Positions 7,566-14,902 of a DNA stretch of 64,000 nucleotides are shown one piece after another. Below the pieces are notes generated by a model. That model was not told where the DNA came from. It was given only the letters and a program-made list of their open reading frames with translations, and ran no database searches. The translations under genes and the position numbers were made by a program. Origin of the DNA: Deltaproteobacteria bacterium (GTDB taxonomy: Bacteria; Myxococcota; Kuafuiibacteriia; Kuafuiibacteriales; Kuafuiibacteriaceae). The stretch's first letter is position 1. Every line of letters begins with the position of its first letter. The stretch is from positions 806,001 to 870,000 of the forward strand of contig JADJPE010000005.1 of the NCBI GenBank assembly GCA_016713425.1, written 5' to 3'.

Positions 7566-8482
7566 GTCAGCCAAGAAAGATTCTGATCGTGGACGATGAC
7601 CGCGAGTTCTTCGAAATGTATGAGGAGATTCTCCAAACCGAAGGCTATCTGACGGCTGTGGCCAAGACGCGGGCCGAAGCCAAGAAGAAGCTCGAAGAGA
7701 CTCGGTTCGATGCCGTGATTCTCGATCAGAAGCTCAAGGGCGAAAGCGGGCCTGATGACGGCATCGACGTGCTCTTCGAGGCCGACATGCGAGGCGCAAA
7801 GGTGATCCTCGCAACCGGCTATGCAAGCATAGAAGCCATCGAGCGCGCTTTCGCTTTGGGCGCGTACGATTATGTTGAGAAGACTCCGAAGCTGAAAGTG
7901 CTTCTGAAATCGAAGCTTCGCAACATCATGGAGCTTCAGACCGAGAGAGACGTCGGCATCCGAAGCGACGCCGGCCGCGAGAACCTGATCCGCGAACTGT
8001 GGTCGCGCGTTCAGTCCGCGGAAGACTCTTCGACATCGAAAGGCCGGGCGCTCGAAGACCTGATGTTGCTCCTGTTTCGTTCGATCCCCGGATTCGAGAG
8101 AACGACAAAGAACGCCGCTTCGCCGGACGAGCAATTCGATCTCCTTGTGGAGAACGGTGCGCGCGTGCCTCCGTGGGATAGGGAGTCGCCGTACTTTCTC
8201 GTCGAGTGCAAGAACTGGTCGGGAAGGGTTGAGAATGATGCGGTGGTGGATCTCATCGACAAGCTCAAACGCAGGCGTGGACGTGCGAAGCTAGGCTTCC
8301 TTGTCGCTCCCGGTGGGTTTACGGCTGGCGTTCGCTCCAAACAGGAGGCGCGCCGCCAGGAGGAACACGTTGTCGTCTTGGTCGATGGCGACGACTTGAA
8401 GCGCCTCGTTGAAGCTGTCGCGGCCGATCGCCACGACATCTTGGCGGGGCTCTACCGCCGAACCGTGGTCGAAGGTGCCTAA
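7562..8482 (+). CDS. Response regulator fused to Mrr-like PD-(D/E)XK nuclease
   Basis: A 306-residue fusion. Residues 1-120 are a receiver with D11/D12, phospho-acceptor D55 (VILDQKLKG), switch T85 and K107 (VEKTP). A linker helix leads to residues 155-290, which follow the Mrr-type restriction endonuclease fold: E165 in KGRALEDLMLLLF, D193 in DEQFDLLVEN, and E215-C-K217 in YFLVECKNWSG, then LGFLVAPGGF and VVLVDGDDLKRL. All expected metal-binding and catalytic positions are present, so the domain should be active. No DNA-binding HTH is present. It overlaps the kinase gene (ATGA), so phosphorylation by that kinase is the likely control. The combination suggests stimulus-gated DNA cleavage, as in defence or abortive systems; this is inference. 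Confidence 0.88.
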   Translation: MSQPRKILIVDDDREFFEMYEEILQTEGYLTAVAKTRAEAKKKLEETRFDAVILDQKLKGESGPDDGIDVLFEADMRGAKVILATGYASIEAIERAFALGAYDYVEKTPKLKVLLKSKLRNIMELQTERDVGIRSDAGRENLIRELWSRVQSAEDSSTSKGRALEDLMLLLFRSIPGFERTTKNAASPDEQFDLLVENGARVPPWDRESPYFLVECKNWSGRVENDAVVDLIDKLKRRRGRAKLGFLVAPGGFTAGVRSKQEARRQEEHVVVLVDGDDLKRLVEAVAADRHDILAGLYRRTVVEGA

Positions 8483-8734
8483 ACGATCGGCCCACAGGAC
8501 GGAAGGTTCCGCCTCACAGCAACAAAGGTCTACTACGCCGGTTCGGACGGGAGTGCGCCTGCCTCGGCCATCGTCCCAGAGGATACTTCGCCGTCAGCCG
8601 CGCCGTCGGGCGAGCCCGCGGTCTGGCCCGGCCGTCGCGCCGACGGGCGCACGGTCGAGTCCTCCGAATCAGACGACGCCAGATGAGAGAACATCCTCGA
8701 ACGACGCACTGCTTCGCGATGAAACGCTGTGGCG

Positions 8735-9180
8735 ATGACGCTTACGAGCTACGCCGTCAACAGCGGACGCATGAAGTGGGCCAACATTGAGGTCAACACG
8801 GAACACTTCAAGCTCTTGAATCTGCTCGAGGAAGGCCTGTCGGTGCTCCATGTCCCTCTGAGAAGACGATGGACCTCCTCGCGGTCATGACCCACGAGGT
8901 TGGCCATCTCCTCGGGCTCGATCACACTCAGGCGGAGAACGAGCACAACAACAAGGATGACCCGAAAGAGCTCAAGGCGACGATGGCGGCATACATCGGC
9001 CCTTGCGAGGGTTGGAAGCGTTCCCTGGCTCAGGACGACCAGGATGGGATGTGTTACGTCTACCCAGCCGGCGAGCCGGCGGCGCAGTGCGAAGATCTTC
9101 CCGCCCAGACCGAATCCTATGTGACCAACGCGCTGCTCGGGTGCGCCGCGTCCGGTGAGCCGACTTCGCCGGGCGAGGTT
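8735..9180 (+). pseudogene. Matrixin-type metalloprotease remnant
   Basis: From an ATG at 8735 one frame reads MTLTSYAVNSGRMKWANIEVN, matching the matrixin segment before the active site, and stops after a frameshift near 8860. A second frame from 8869 reads MDLLAVMTHEVGHLLGLDHT, the zinc-binding HExxHxxGxxH motif, then ATMAAYIG, LAQDDQDGMCYVYPA and a Cys-containing tail. Intact proteins of this family read these two parts in one frame (a strand ending in ADIEIN, then AVxxHEIGHxLGLDHS and TM(Y/A)). The region 8483-8734 upstream may hold further decayed N-terminal coding, including DETLWR just before 8735, but I cannot trace it reliably. No export signal survives. Confidence 0.72.
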
Positions 9181-9187
9181 TGGGCAC

Positions 9188-9364
9188 TCCCCCCAGCTCG
9201 ACATCGAGGTGGGATGGACGTGGGTCGTGTGGGAGCGGCTCTTGGTTCAAGCTTCTGTCGGTGGATTCGTAACTCTCTCATCGAAGACAACGATCACGCC
9301 ACACGGGCCGAGTGCGCAGGTGAACGCCGCCCTCGCACCTCTCGCCGCCTCGGGTGACGTATAA
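9188..9364 (+). pseudogene. C-terminal fragment of an outer-membrane beta-barrel protein
   Basis: In a third frame, right after the matrixin remnant, the sequence reads PQLDIEVGWTWVVWERLLVQ, then ASVGGFVTLSS, TTITP and ALAPLAASGDV before a stop. Alternating hydrophobic and polar residues with aromatic girdle positions, ending in an AxAALxPxAASG element, resemble the last strands of beta-barrel outer membrane proteins common in these bacteria. There is no start or upstream part in this frame, so it is a fragment joined to the protease remnant. The family call rests on pattern only. Confidence 0.5.
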
Positions 9365-9477
9365 TCGGACGAAACCATTGAGACTAAGTCCAGAGCCCGA
9401 TCCTGGGCTTTCGCAAAGGCTGGATGATTCCTTGAGCAGGCATCCGTCGTACACTGTTGTATCCCAAGGAGTAGGCG

Positions 9478-11571
9478 ATGTGCTTTTCTCCAGCCGCCCA
9501 CGCAACCGTGATCCTCCGGTGCAAGCCCAAGCTCATGCTCGAGACCAAGCTCATGCTCGTGGCGGGGATCGCTGTCGTGCTCAGCTTGAATTCTGCCTGC
9601 CGCATGGGTCTACGCGCGGAGCCTCGAGACGACGCCGTCGAGACGGACGCGAGCCCTCGAGAGCTCGATTCGGGAACCTTCACCTCGACCCTTGCCGACT
9701 CGGGAAGCACCGCGGAGCGCGATGCCGGCGGATACGCCGGCGGAGATGCGGATGCTGATGCGGATGCTGATGCGGGCGCTCGCGACGCCGTCCCGCTGGA
9801 TGCCGGAGGGGGAGGAGAAGAGGATCCGCCTGCCGATCCGCCGACGATCTCCGCGACGTGCGGTCCGAGTATCCGAGAAGATTCGAGATTTCGGTGCCCG
9901 CTGACCGTAGCGACGACCTCCGCGCGACCCTGGGTGTGGCAGACCACGCCTTCTCATACGTGCGCGTGGTTGGATCCCCCGGGAGACACGCACGAGCTCG
10001 ACGGAACGCCCAGAAACAATCATGTCGGACCGTGCGCCGTAAGCGTGCAAGTCAACGACGGGTGGACCTGGTCGGCTCCGCTCGAGTTCATGCTCGAGGT
10101 CGTCAACTTGAGACCGACCATGTCGATTGCCGATGCGGCACCTCTGATGCGCACGACCGAGGCCGTGGTCGTCCGCTCCGATGGTGATGTCCAGGCGAGC
10201 GATGAAGGCAGCGGCGTGTACGCACTGGACGACACGGTTGCAGGCGAGCCCAAATGTCGAGACCATGGAACGTTGACCTTGGATCCGGACACCGGCGAGA
10301 TCTCCTTCTTGCAGTCGCTGGCTTTTCAAGGAAGATGCAGTGTCGGCGTTGTCTTCGACGACCGTCATCCCCCCGACAACCTCGTCGCGGATGACTTCTG
10401 GATTCCAGTCGTCGGAACGGACCAGGCTCCGGTGATCTCACCGCTTACGTGCGATCTTCATGCGGTTCAGGACCAGCCTTTCACGTGTGCGGTCGGCGGG
10501 TCCGATCCCGATGGCGACACCCTGACTTGGTCGCGCGCGGCCGGGAATCGATGTAGCTGGCTCTCGGTCGACCCCGCTTCGGGCTTTCTTTCGGGGACAG
10601 CAGGCGACAACGACATCGATCACTATCCCGACTACGGCTTCTGCACGCTCCAGCTCCAGGCGAGCGACGGGCTTCTCTCTACAGTTCTCACCGCCACGAT
10701 CGCGCTCCAGAACATCACACCCACACTGACGATCTCGCCAAACCAGCTGAGCACGGCGAACACCAACCCCGAAATCGTGCTCCTCGCGGACGCCGCGGTC
10801 GCGGCAAGCGAGGAAGGCCTCGGGTACTACTTCATCGACCGTTGCCCAAGAGCCAACGGCAACAACTGCAGCGACTGGGGCGAGCTGAACATCGACGTGA
10901 GGAACGGACAGGTCACGTTCGACCCTTACCCGGATGCCGTAGGAACGTGCACGGTTGGGATCTACTTCACCGATCGCAATCGGTACGATGACCTGGTGCT
11001 CTCGGAAGTGGAAGTCGAGGTCACTGGGAGCTTGCCCTCCGGGACCCTCCGGAGCGTTGGAACGACGAACTTGGTTCTCAACGGCGGATGCGAAGACGGT
11101 TCGGTGCGAGGCGACATCGATGGATGGGAGGAGGTCGAAGGTACGAATTGGCGCTGTCAGCCTGAGATTCCACCCTACGAATGCACAGCTCATTTCTTCG
11201 CGGGCGGCGGCGCGCATGCCGAGGTCGCACAGTGGGTCGACCTGAGCGCTCTCGCCCCGACCATCGACGGCGGCAGACAAGTTCTCGAATGGCGAGCCTT
11301 CGTTCAATCATGGGGCGCCAGCGATGCATCACGAACCGTCGTGGACTACGTCGCGGGCGACGCCACCACGATCCTCTCGACCTACGATTCAGGAGAGGTC
11401 GTTGCTCCGCAACTCGGGTTTCGAATCTGGCAGAAGATCGAAGACGCCCGAGTCGTCCCGGTCGGAACGCGCTGGGCACACATCCGGCTCATCAGCACTC
11501 GCCGTGCCGGAAACGACAACGATGGGTACTTCGACGCGCTTCGCCTTCGTGGACTTCGGATCGTCGAGTAG
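9478..11571 (+). CDS. Large lipoprotein with Ig-like/cadherin-like repeats
   Basis: A 697-residue secreted protein. An AAGGAG ribosome site lies six bases before the ATG at 9478. A long N-region precedes a hydrophobic stretch ending in the lipobox LNSAC (Cys at about residue 41). An Asp-Ala run (DADADADADA, from a GATGC-type repeat at 9745-9774) forms a linker after the anchor. The remainder has three or four Cys-paired, Ig/cadherin-like segments with DxDGD and ASDxGL elements, for example QAPVISPLTCD and GGSDPDGDTLTW (putative Ig/dystroglycan-like fold), then a C-terminal galactose-binding-like domain with NLVLNGGCEDG. Function unknown; likely surface-exposed. It converges on nrfA with eight bases between the stops. 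Confidence 0.75.
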   Translation: MCFSPAAHATVILRCKPKLMLETKLMLVAGIAVVLSLNSACRMGLRAEPRDDAVETDASPRELDSGTFTSTLADSGSTAERDAGGYAGGDADADADADAGARDAVPLDAGGGGEEDPPADPPTISATCGPSIREDSRFRCPLTVATTSARPWVWQTTPSHTCAWLDPPGDTHELDGTPRNNHVGPCAVSVQVNDGWTWSAPLEFMLEVVNLRPTMSIADAAPLMRTTEAVVVRSDGDVQASDEGSGVYALDDTVAGEPKCRDHGTLTLDPDTGEISFLQSLAFQGRCSVGVVFDDRHPPDNLVADDFWIPVVGTDQAPVISPLTCDLHAVQDQPFTCAVGGSDPDGDTLTWSRAAGNRCSWLSVDPASGFLSGTAGDNDIDHYPDYGFCTLQLQASDGLLSTVLTATIALQNITPTLTISPNQLSTANTNPEIVLLADAAVAASEEGLGYYFIDRCPRANGNNCSDWGELNIDVRNGQVTFDPYPDAVGTCTVGIYFTDRNRYDDLVLSEVEVEVTGSLPSGTLRSVGTTNLVLNGGCEDGSVRGDIDGWEEVEGTNWRCQPEIPPYECTAHFFAGGGAHAEVAQWVDLSALAPTIDGGRQVLEWRAFVQSWGASDASRTVVDYVAGDATTILSTYDSGEVVAPQLGFRIWQKIEDARVVPVGTRWAHIRLISTRRAGNDNDGYFDALRLRGLRIVE

Positions 11572-11579
11572 AGGGCGTC

Positions 11580-13229
11580 CTACTTCTCGCGCACGTCGAC
11601 GAGTCGAGTGGCTTTCACTTCGGCTTGTCGCGAGAGATCAATCGACTCCGCGAGGATCCGCGCCATCTCCTGAGGCGCATGGAACCCCATAGAGTTCTCG
11701 GCGGCGACGAAGTCGAGACGCCACTGAGCAGCCCGTTGAAGCTCGCCCAAGGCACGGAGCTCAGCATCTTTCGCAACATCCTCTCGCCACATCGCCTGCA
11801 AGTTGGACTTCACTTCGACGGCGAGTCTTTTCGACTGAGCTTCGGCATCAAGTGCCATAAACTCGGCTTGAGCGGCGAGTGTCGCTTTGGCTTTGGCCTC
11901 GGCAGCCGGGAGATTCTGGGTATCGACCGGGTCTCGAAGCGGTCTTATCGCATCCAGCATCGCCAACGCGGCCGCGCCGGCCCGGCTCAAGAGGGCCCGG
12001 TGTCGGTCTTGAATCGTCTCGACCCGTGCTCGAATCTCGTCGTCGCCATAAGGATGACACGTCGCGCAAGCTCGGTTGACCTCGAGGAGCGGGCTGCGAA
12101 CCCAGTGCTCGGACACCTTCATCGCGCCCTCCCGCTTGTAAGGCATGTGACAATCGGCGCAAGCGACGCCACTTCGTGCGTGCACGCCCTGGCTCCACAG
12201 CTCGAACTCCGGGTGCTGAGCCTTGAGAACGTCGATGCCGGTTTCGGCGTGGACCCAGTCCTTGAAGCGCTGGCCCTTGACCTCGATTCCGTCGTAGTAG
12301 TGCTCAATCTGTTCGACCTTCAGTCCTTCGTTCCACGGGAAGAAGATCGTCATGCCCTGCCCACAGTAGTACTCGACGTGGCACTGTCCGCAGACGAACG
12401 ACCGCATCTCCTGGCGGAAGCCATCGGTGTTCGGGTCATACGATTTCGATCGAGCGCCGGTCCGCCACTTCTCGATGCTCGCGAGATGCGGGACGGGCAC
12501 GTCAGACTCGGCGAGCGCCCGAATTCCGTTGATGAAACCTGGACGTGTGACACGCAAGGCCATGGTCGTCGGGTCGTGGCAATCGACACACGAAACGGGA
12601 TGCGCACCATTCGTCGTCTTCTCCAACATGTCGTGGGCCTCCCAGTAAGACTTCTGACCCACGAGCTCGAGCCCCTTCTGAATCTGCTCCTGATCGCTCG
12701 CTTGCGGGAGGGCTTCTTTTCCGAGCTTTCGATACAAAGGAATGATGGACGCATGGCAGTGAAGACAGTTGCCCGACTGCTTGCCTTCACTTCGCACGTT
12801 ACGCTTCGTCATCTCTTGATCTTGGAGCATGAAGCCGTGCCCACGCCGATCGCGATAATCGACCGAAAACAGGTAGCCCGCGAAGAGACGCTTGAGCCAG
12901 GGATCCTTCTCCGCCTTCTGTGGAGGCAACCCTCCTTCGGGTCCGATGAGGCCTCCTCCGTACTTCGTGGCGCTCGGCTCAGCGGTCCGCTGATAGCCAT
13001 CGAATTGCCGAGGCCAGTTTCTGCCCCACTTCGCGGCGTCGACGTCATCCTCGGTAAGTTCGACGAGCGGCGTATATGCGTGCTTGGCTTCTTCCTTCCG
13101 CTCAACGATGTTGATCAGAAGGGCCGTCACCCCCCCGGCCAAGATGGCCGAGCCCAGCGCAACAAGGCCAAAGACAACCGCCGTCTTCCCTTTTCCTCGC
13201 GATCTACCCCGTGGTTCCAAGCTCTCCAT
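11580..13229 (-). CDS. nrfA: Pentahaem cytochrome c nitrite reductase
   Basis: A 549-residue protein with an N-terminal membrane anchor or signal (about 15-42) and five haem motifs: CLHCH (155-159), CVDCH (214-218), CGQCH (280-284), CADCH (357-361) and CATCH (388-392). Family landmarks are CGQCHVEYYC, HPEFELW and HARSGVACADCHMPY. NrfA reduces nitrite to ammonium with six electrons in the periplasm. The first site, which carries the catalytic haem, is CXXCH rather than the CXXCK of Escherichia coli-type enzymes; CXXCH variants are known in other bacteria. It lies three bases downstream of nrfH with a ribosome site (GAGGAGATAGGG) before its ATG. Confidence 0.93.
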   Translation of the reverse strand: MESLEPRGRSRGKGKTAVVFGLVALGSAILAGGVTALLINIVERKEEAKHAYTPLVELTEDDVDAAKWGRNWPRQFDGYQRTAEPSATKYGGGLIGPEGGLPPQKAEKDPWLKRLFAGYLFSVDYRDRRGHGFMLQDQEMTKRNVRSEGKQSGNCLHCHASIIPLYRKLGKEALPQASDQEQIQKGLELVGQKSYWEAHDMLEKTTNGAHPVSCVDCHDPTTMALRVTRPGFINGIRALAESDVPVPHLASIEKWRTGARSKSYDPNTDGFRQEMRSFVCGQCHVEYYCGQGMTIFFPWNEGLKVEQIEHYYDGIEVKGQRFKDWVHAETGIDVLKAQHPEFELWSQGVHARSGVACADCHMPYKREGAMKVSEHWVRSPLLEVNRACATCHPYGDDEIRARVETIQDRHRALLSRAGAAALAMLDAIRPLRDPVDTQNLPAAEAKAKATLAAQAEFMALDAEAQSKRLAVEVKSNLQAMWREDVAKDAELRALGELQRAAQWRLDFVAAENSMGFHAPQEMARILAESIDLSRQAEVKATRLVDVREK

Positions 13230-13232
13230 TCC

Positions 13233-13859
13233 CTATCTCCTCGCTCCGTGCCCCACGCTCTGGTGGCAATGCACGCACCGCTTTCCTTCTTCCGCTCGCG
13301 GGTCGACCGCTTCGGCTCCGCTCATCGACGCCACCAACGCGTGGACGAGCTCGCCGTGACAGCGTAAACAGTTGGCCTCGAGGATGCGGCTGTTCCTCGG
13401 TTTGATGCGGATCGGCTCTTCGAACACGCGCCGAGCATCCGATTCGTCGGGTCTCGAAGGCTGAAACGTCATACCCATCGAGTGGTGGTATCCGTTCTCG
13501 GCCTTCGACAGATACTTGGCCGGAAAGCTCGTCGGCACATGACAGTCGTTGCACGTCGCGACAGCGTGGTGGGGCCCCTTGCGCCACGAGTCGAACTGAT
13601 CAGTCATGATGTGGCAGTTCACACAGGCCTTGGGATCGTTGCTCAGATACGACAAACCTTCCGCATACGAGAGGGTGAAGGCGCCGATTCCACCCGCAAC
13701 GCCCAGCAAACAGGCGGCCCCCCAAAGAAGAAGCGTTCCAAAGGAGGCCCGACGACCGCGCGGACCGGAATCTCGGCGCGCCGTTCCGGCTGCCCCGGCC
13801 GTCCCGCCCGAACCCGGCGCTGGCGGTGGGGCGCCTTTGCTCGTTCGCGTCCAGCTCAT
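13233..13859 (-). CDS. nrfH: NrfH-type tetrahaem quinol dehydrogenase
   Basis: A 208-residue NapC/NirT-family protein. A Pro/Gly/Ala-rich cytosolic N-terminus leads into one membrane helix (FGTLLLWGAACLLGVAGGIGAF) and four haem motifs, CVNCH, CNDCH, CLRCH and CVHCH. It draws electrons from the quinol pool and hands them to NrfA. The ATG at 13859 has GGGAGG five bases upstream; an in-frame TTG further up is unlikely. The gene overlaps nothing but sits three bases before nrfA, and shares its upstream region with the divergent TetR gene, whose palindromic operator is about 90 bp away. Confidence 0.92.
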   Translation of the reverse strand: MSWTRTSKGAPPPAPGSGGTAGAAGTARRDSGPRGRRASFGTLLLWGAACLLGVAGGIGAFTLSYAEGLSYLSNDPKACVNCHIMTDQFDSWRKGPHHAVATCNDCHVPTSFPAKYLSKAENGYHHSMGMTFQPSRPDESDARRVFEEPIRIKPRNSRILEANCLRCHGELVHALVASMSGAEAVDPRAEEGKRCVHCHQSVGHGARR

Positions 13860-13950
13860 CGACCCTCCCAAAGCGAATCGCGCGCAAAGCGGTGCTCCGT
13901 TCGCTCTGCTCAGCCCAGTGCTAAACGCGGCGTGTATCAGGGTTCATCAT

Positions 13951-13970
13951 GTAAGTAAATATATACTTAC
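13951..13970. promoter_or_regulatory. Palindromic operator between nrfH and tetR
   Basis: GTAAGTAAATATATACTTAC carries perfect 7-bp arms GTAAGTA/TACTTAC around a six-base AT-rich centre, in the 240-bp divergent gap between nrfH and the TetR gene. The AT-rich island is striking against the surrounding high GC. Its size and symmetry fit a TetR dimer site, and its placement fits autoregulation plus control of nrfHA. No experimental evidence. Confidence 0.7.
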
Positions 13971-14100
13971 TTAGTTGAGAACACAGGCCGACCCATGCAC
14001 GGCTCGCTTGCTTGGAGAGGGAGAGACGGAGGGCGACGGAGAGATTGGTGAGGCAGTCGACGAAGCAGCAACCACGGGGTATGAGCGGACAGGGATCCGA

Positions 14101-14886
14101 ATGACCATCAAGCCGCAGCGGACCCCCAAAAAACGGGCCGCACCAGGTCGGGCCGGCCAAGCGCAAGGCGGCAAAGCCCCGGGGAGGAGGCAGAACCCAG
14201 CCATCGGTTCGACACCGTTGGATGCGAGCCCCGAAAAGAACGCGGATCCGAGCCCACGTCAGAGTCAGAGTCAGAGTCAGAGTCGGCGTCAGCGAACCGA
14301 AGTACGTCGGCCGCAGATCGTCCTTTCCGCGACCAGGATCCTAGCCACCGAGGGCCCACGAAAGCTTACCGCCAATAGGCTCGGACAAGACGTAGGCATC
14401 AGCGCAGGCGCCATCTTCAGACACTTCCCGACCATGGACGCCATCATCGACGCGGTCCTGGAGCGGATGGAAGAACTTCTCTTCGAGCAGCTCGATGCAG
14501 ATCTCGGGTCCGACCCGCTACAGAGACTCGAGGCCTTCTTCGTGCATCGTATGACCTGTCTCGCCAAGCACCCCGAGATCGCCCGCCTCCTTCTTTCCGA
14601 TCAGTTCACCCAGGGCGGTGCAAGCGACCAAGCCGAGCGCCTTCAAACATTCAAGAAACGAACGCAGGCCTTTATCGCGTCCGCGCTTTCTGAAGCGCAA
14701 GCCCAGGGACGCTTGAAGCCGAACACACGGACCGAGGATGCCGCCCTCCTGATCGTCGGCGCCGTTCTTGCCTTCGCGTATCAGACGCCGGGCCTTCGCG
14801 CGCAGGAGCGGACGCAATTTCAACCGGAAGCGCTGGCGCGACGGCTATTCCGAGCCATGCGCAACGGGCTCTTCGTGGATGAGTAG
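14101..14886 (+). CDS. TetR-family regulator next to nrfHA
   Basis: A 261-residue regulator. A polar, Ser/Gln-rich N-terminal tail (SQSQSQS from a repeat at 14258-14285) leads into the TetR HTH: RPQIVLSATRILATEGPRKL, TANRLGQDVGISAGAIFRHF and PTMDAIIDAVLERM. The C-terminal ligand domain follows (about 125-255). The ATG at 14101 is preferred; the frame extends to a TTG at 13975 that would overlap the operator. Long N-terminal tails are unusual in TetR proteins. It likely binds the palindrome at 13951-13970 and controls nrfHA, its divergent neighbour; the ligand is unknown. Confidence 0.85.
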   Translation: MTIKPQRTPKKRAAPGRAGQAQGGKAPGRRQNPAIGSTPLDASPEKNADPSPRQSQSQSQSRRQRTEVRRPQIVLSATRILATEGPRKLTANRLGQDVGISAGAIFRHFPTMDAIIDAVLERMEELLFEQLDADLGSDPLQRLEAFFVHRMTCLAKHPEIARLLLSDQFTQGGASDQAERLQTFKKRTQAFIASALSEAQAQGRLKPNTRTEDAALLIVGAVLAFAYQTPGLRAQERTQFQPEALARRLFRAMRNGLFVDE

Positions 14887-14902
14887 ACGCGATCGTAGAC
14901 TC

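Noticed and set aside
11181..13367. Long plus-strand frame of 728 codons opposite nrfA
   Set aside because: The minus strand has all five haem motifs of NrfA and three of NrfH in correct order; the plus frame has no recognisable domain and is a shadow of high-GC codon bias.
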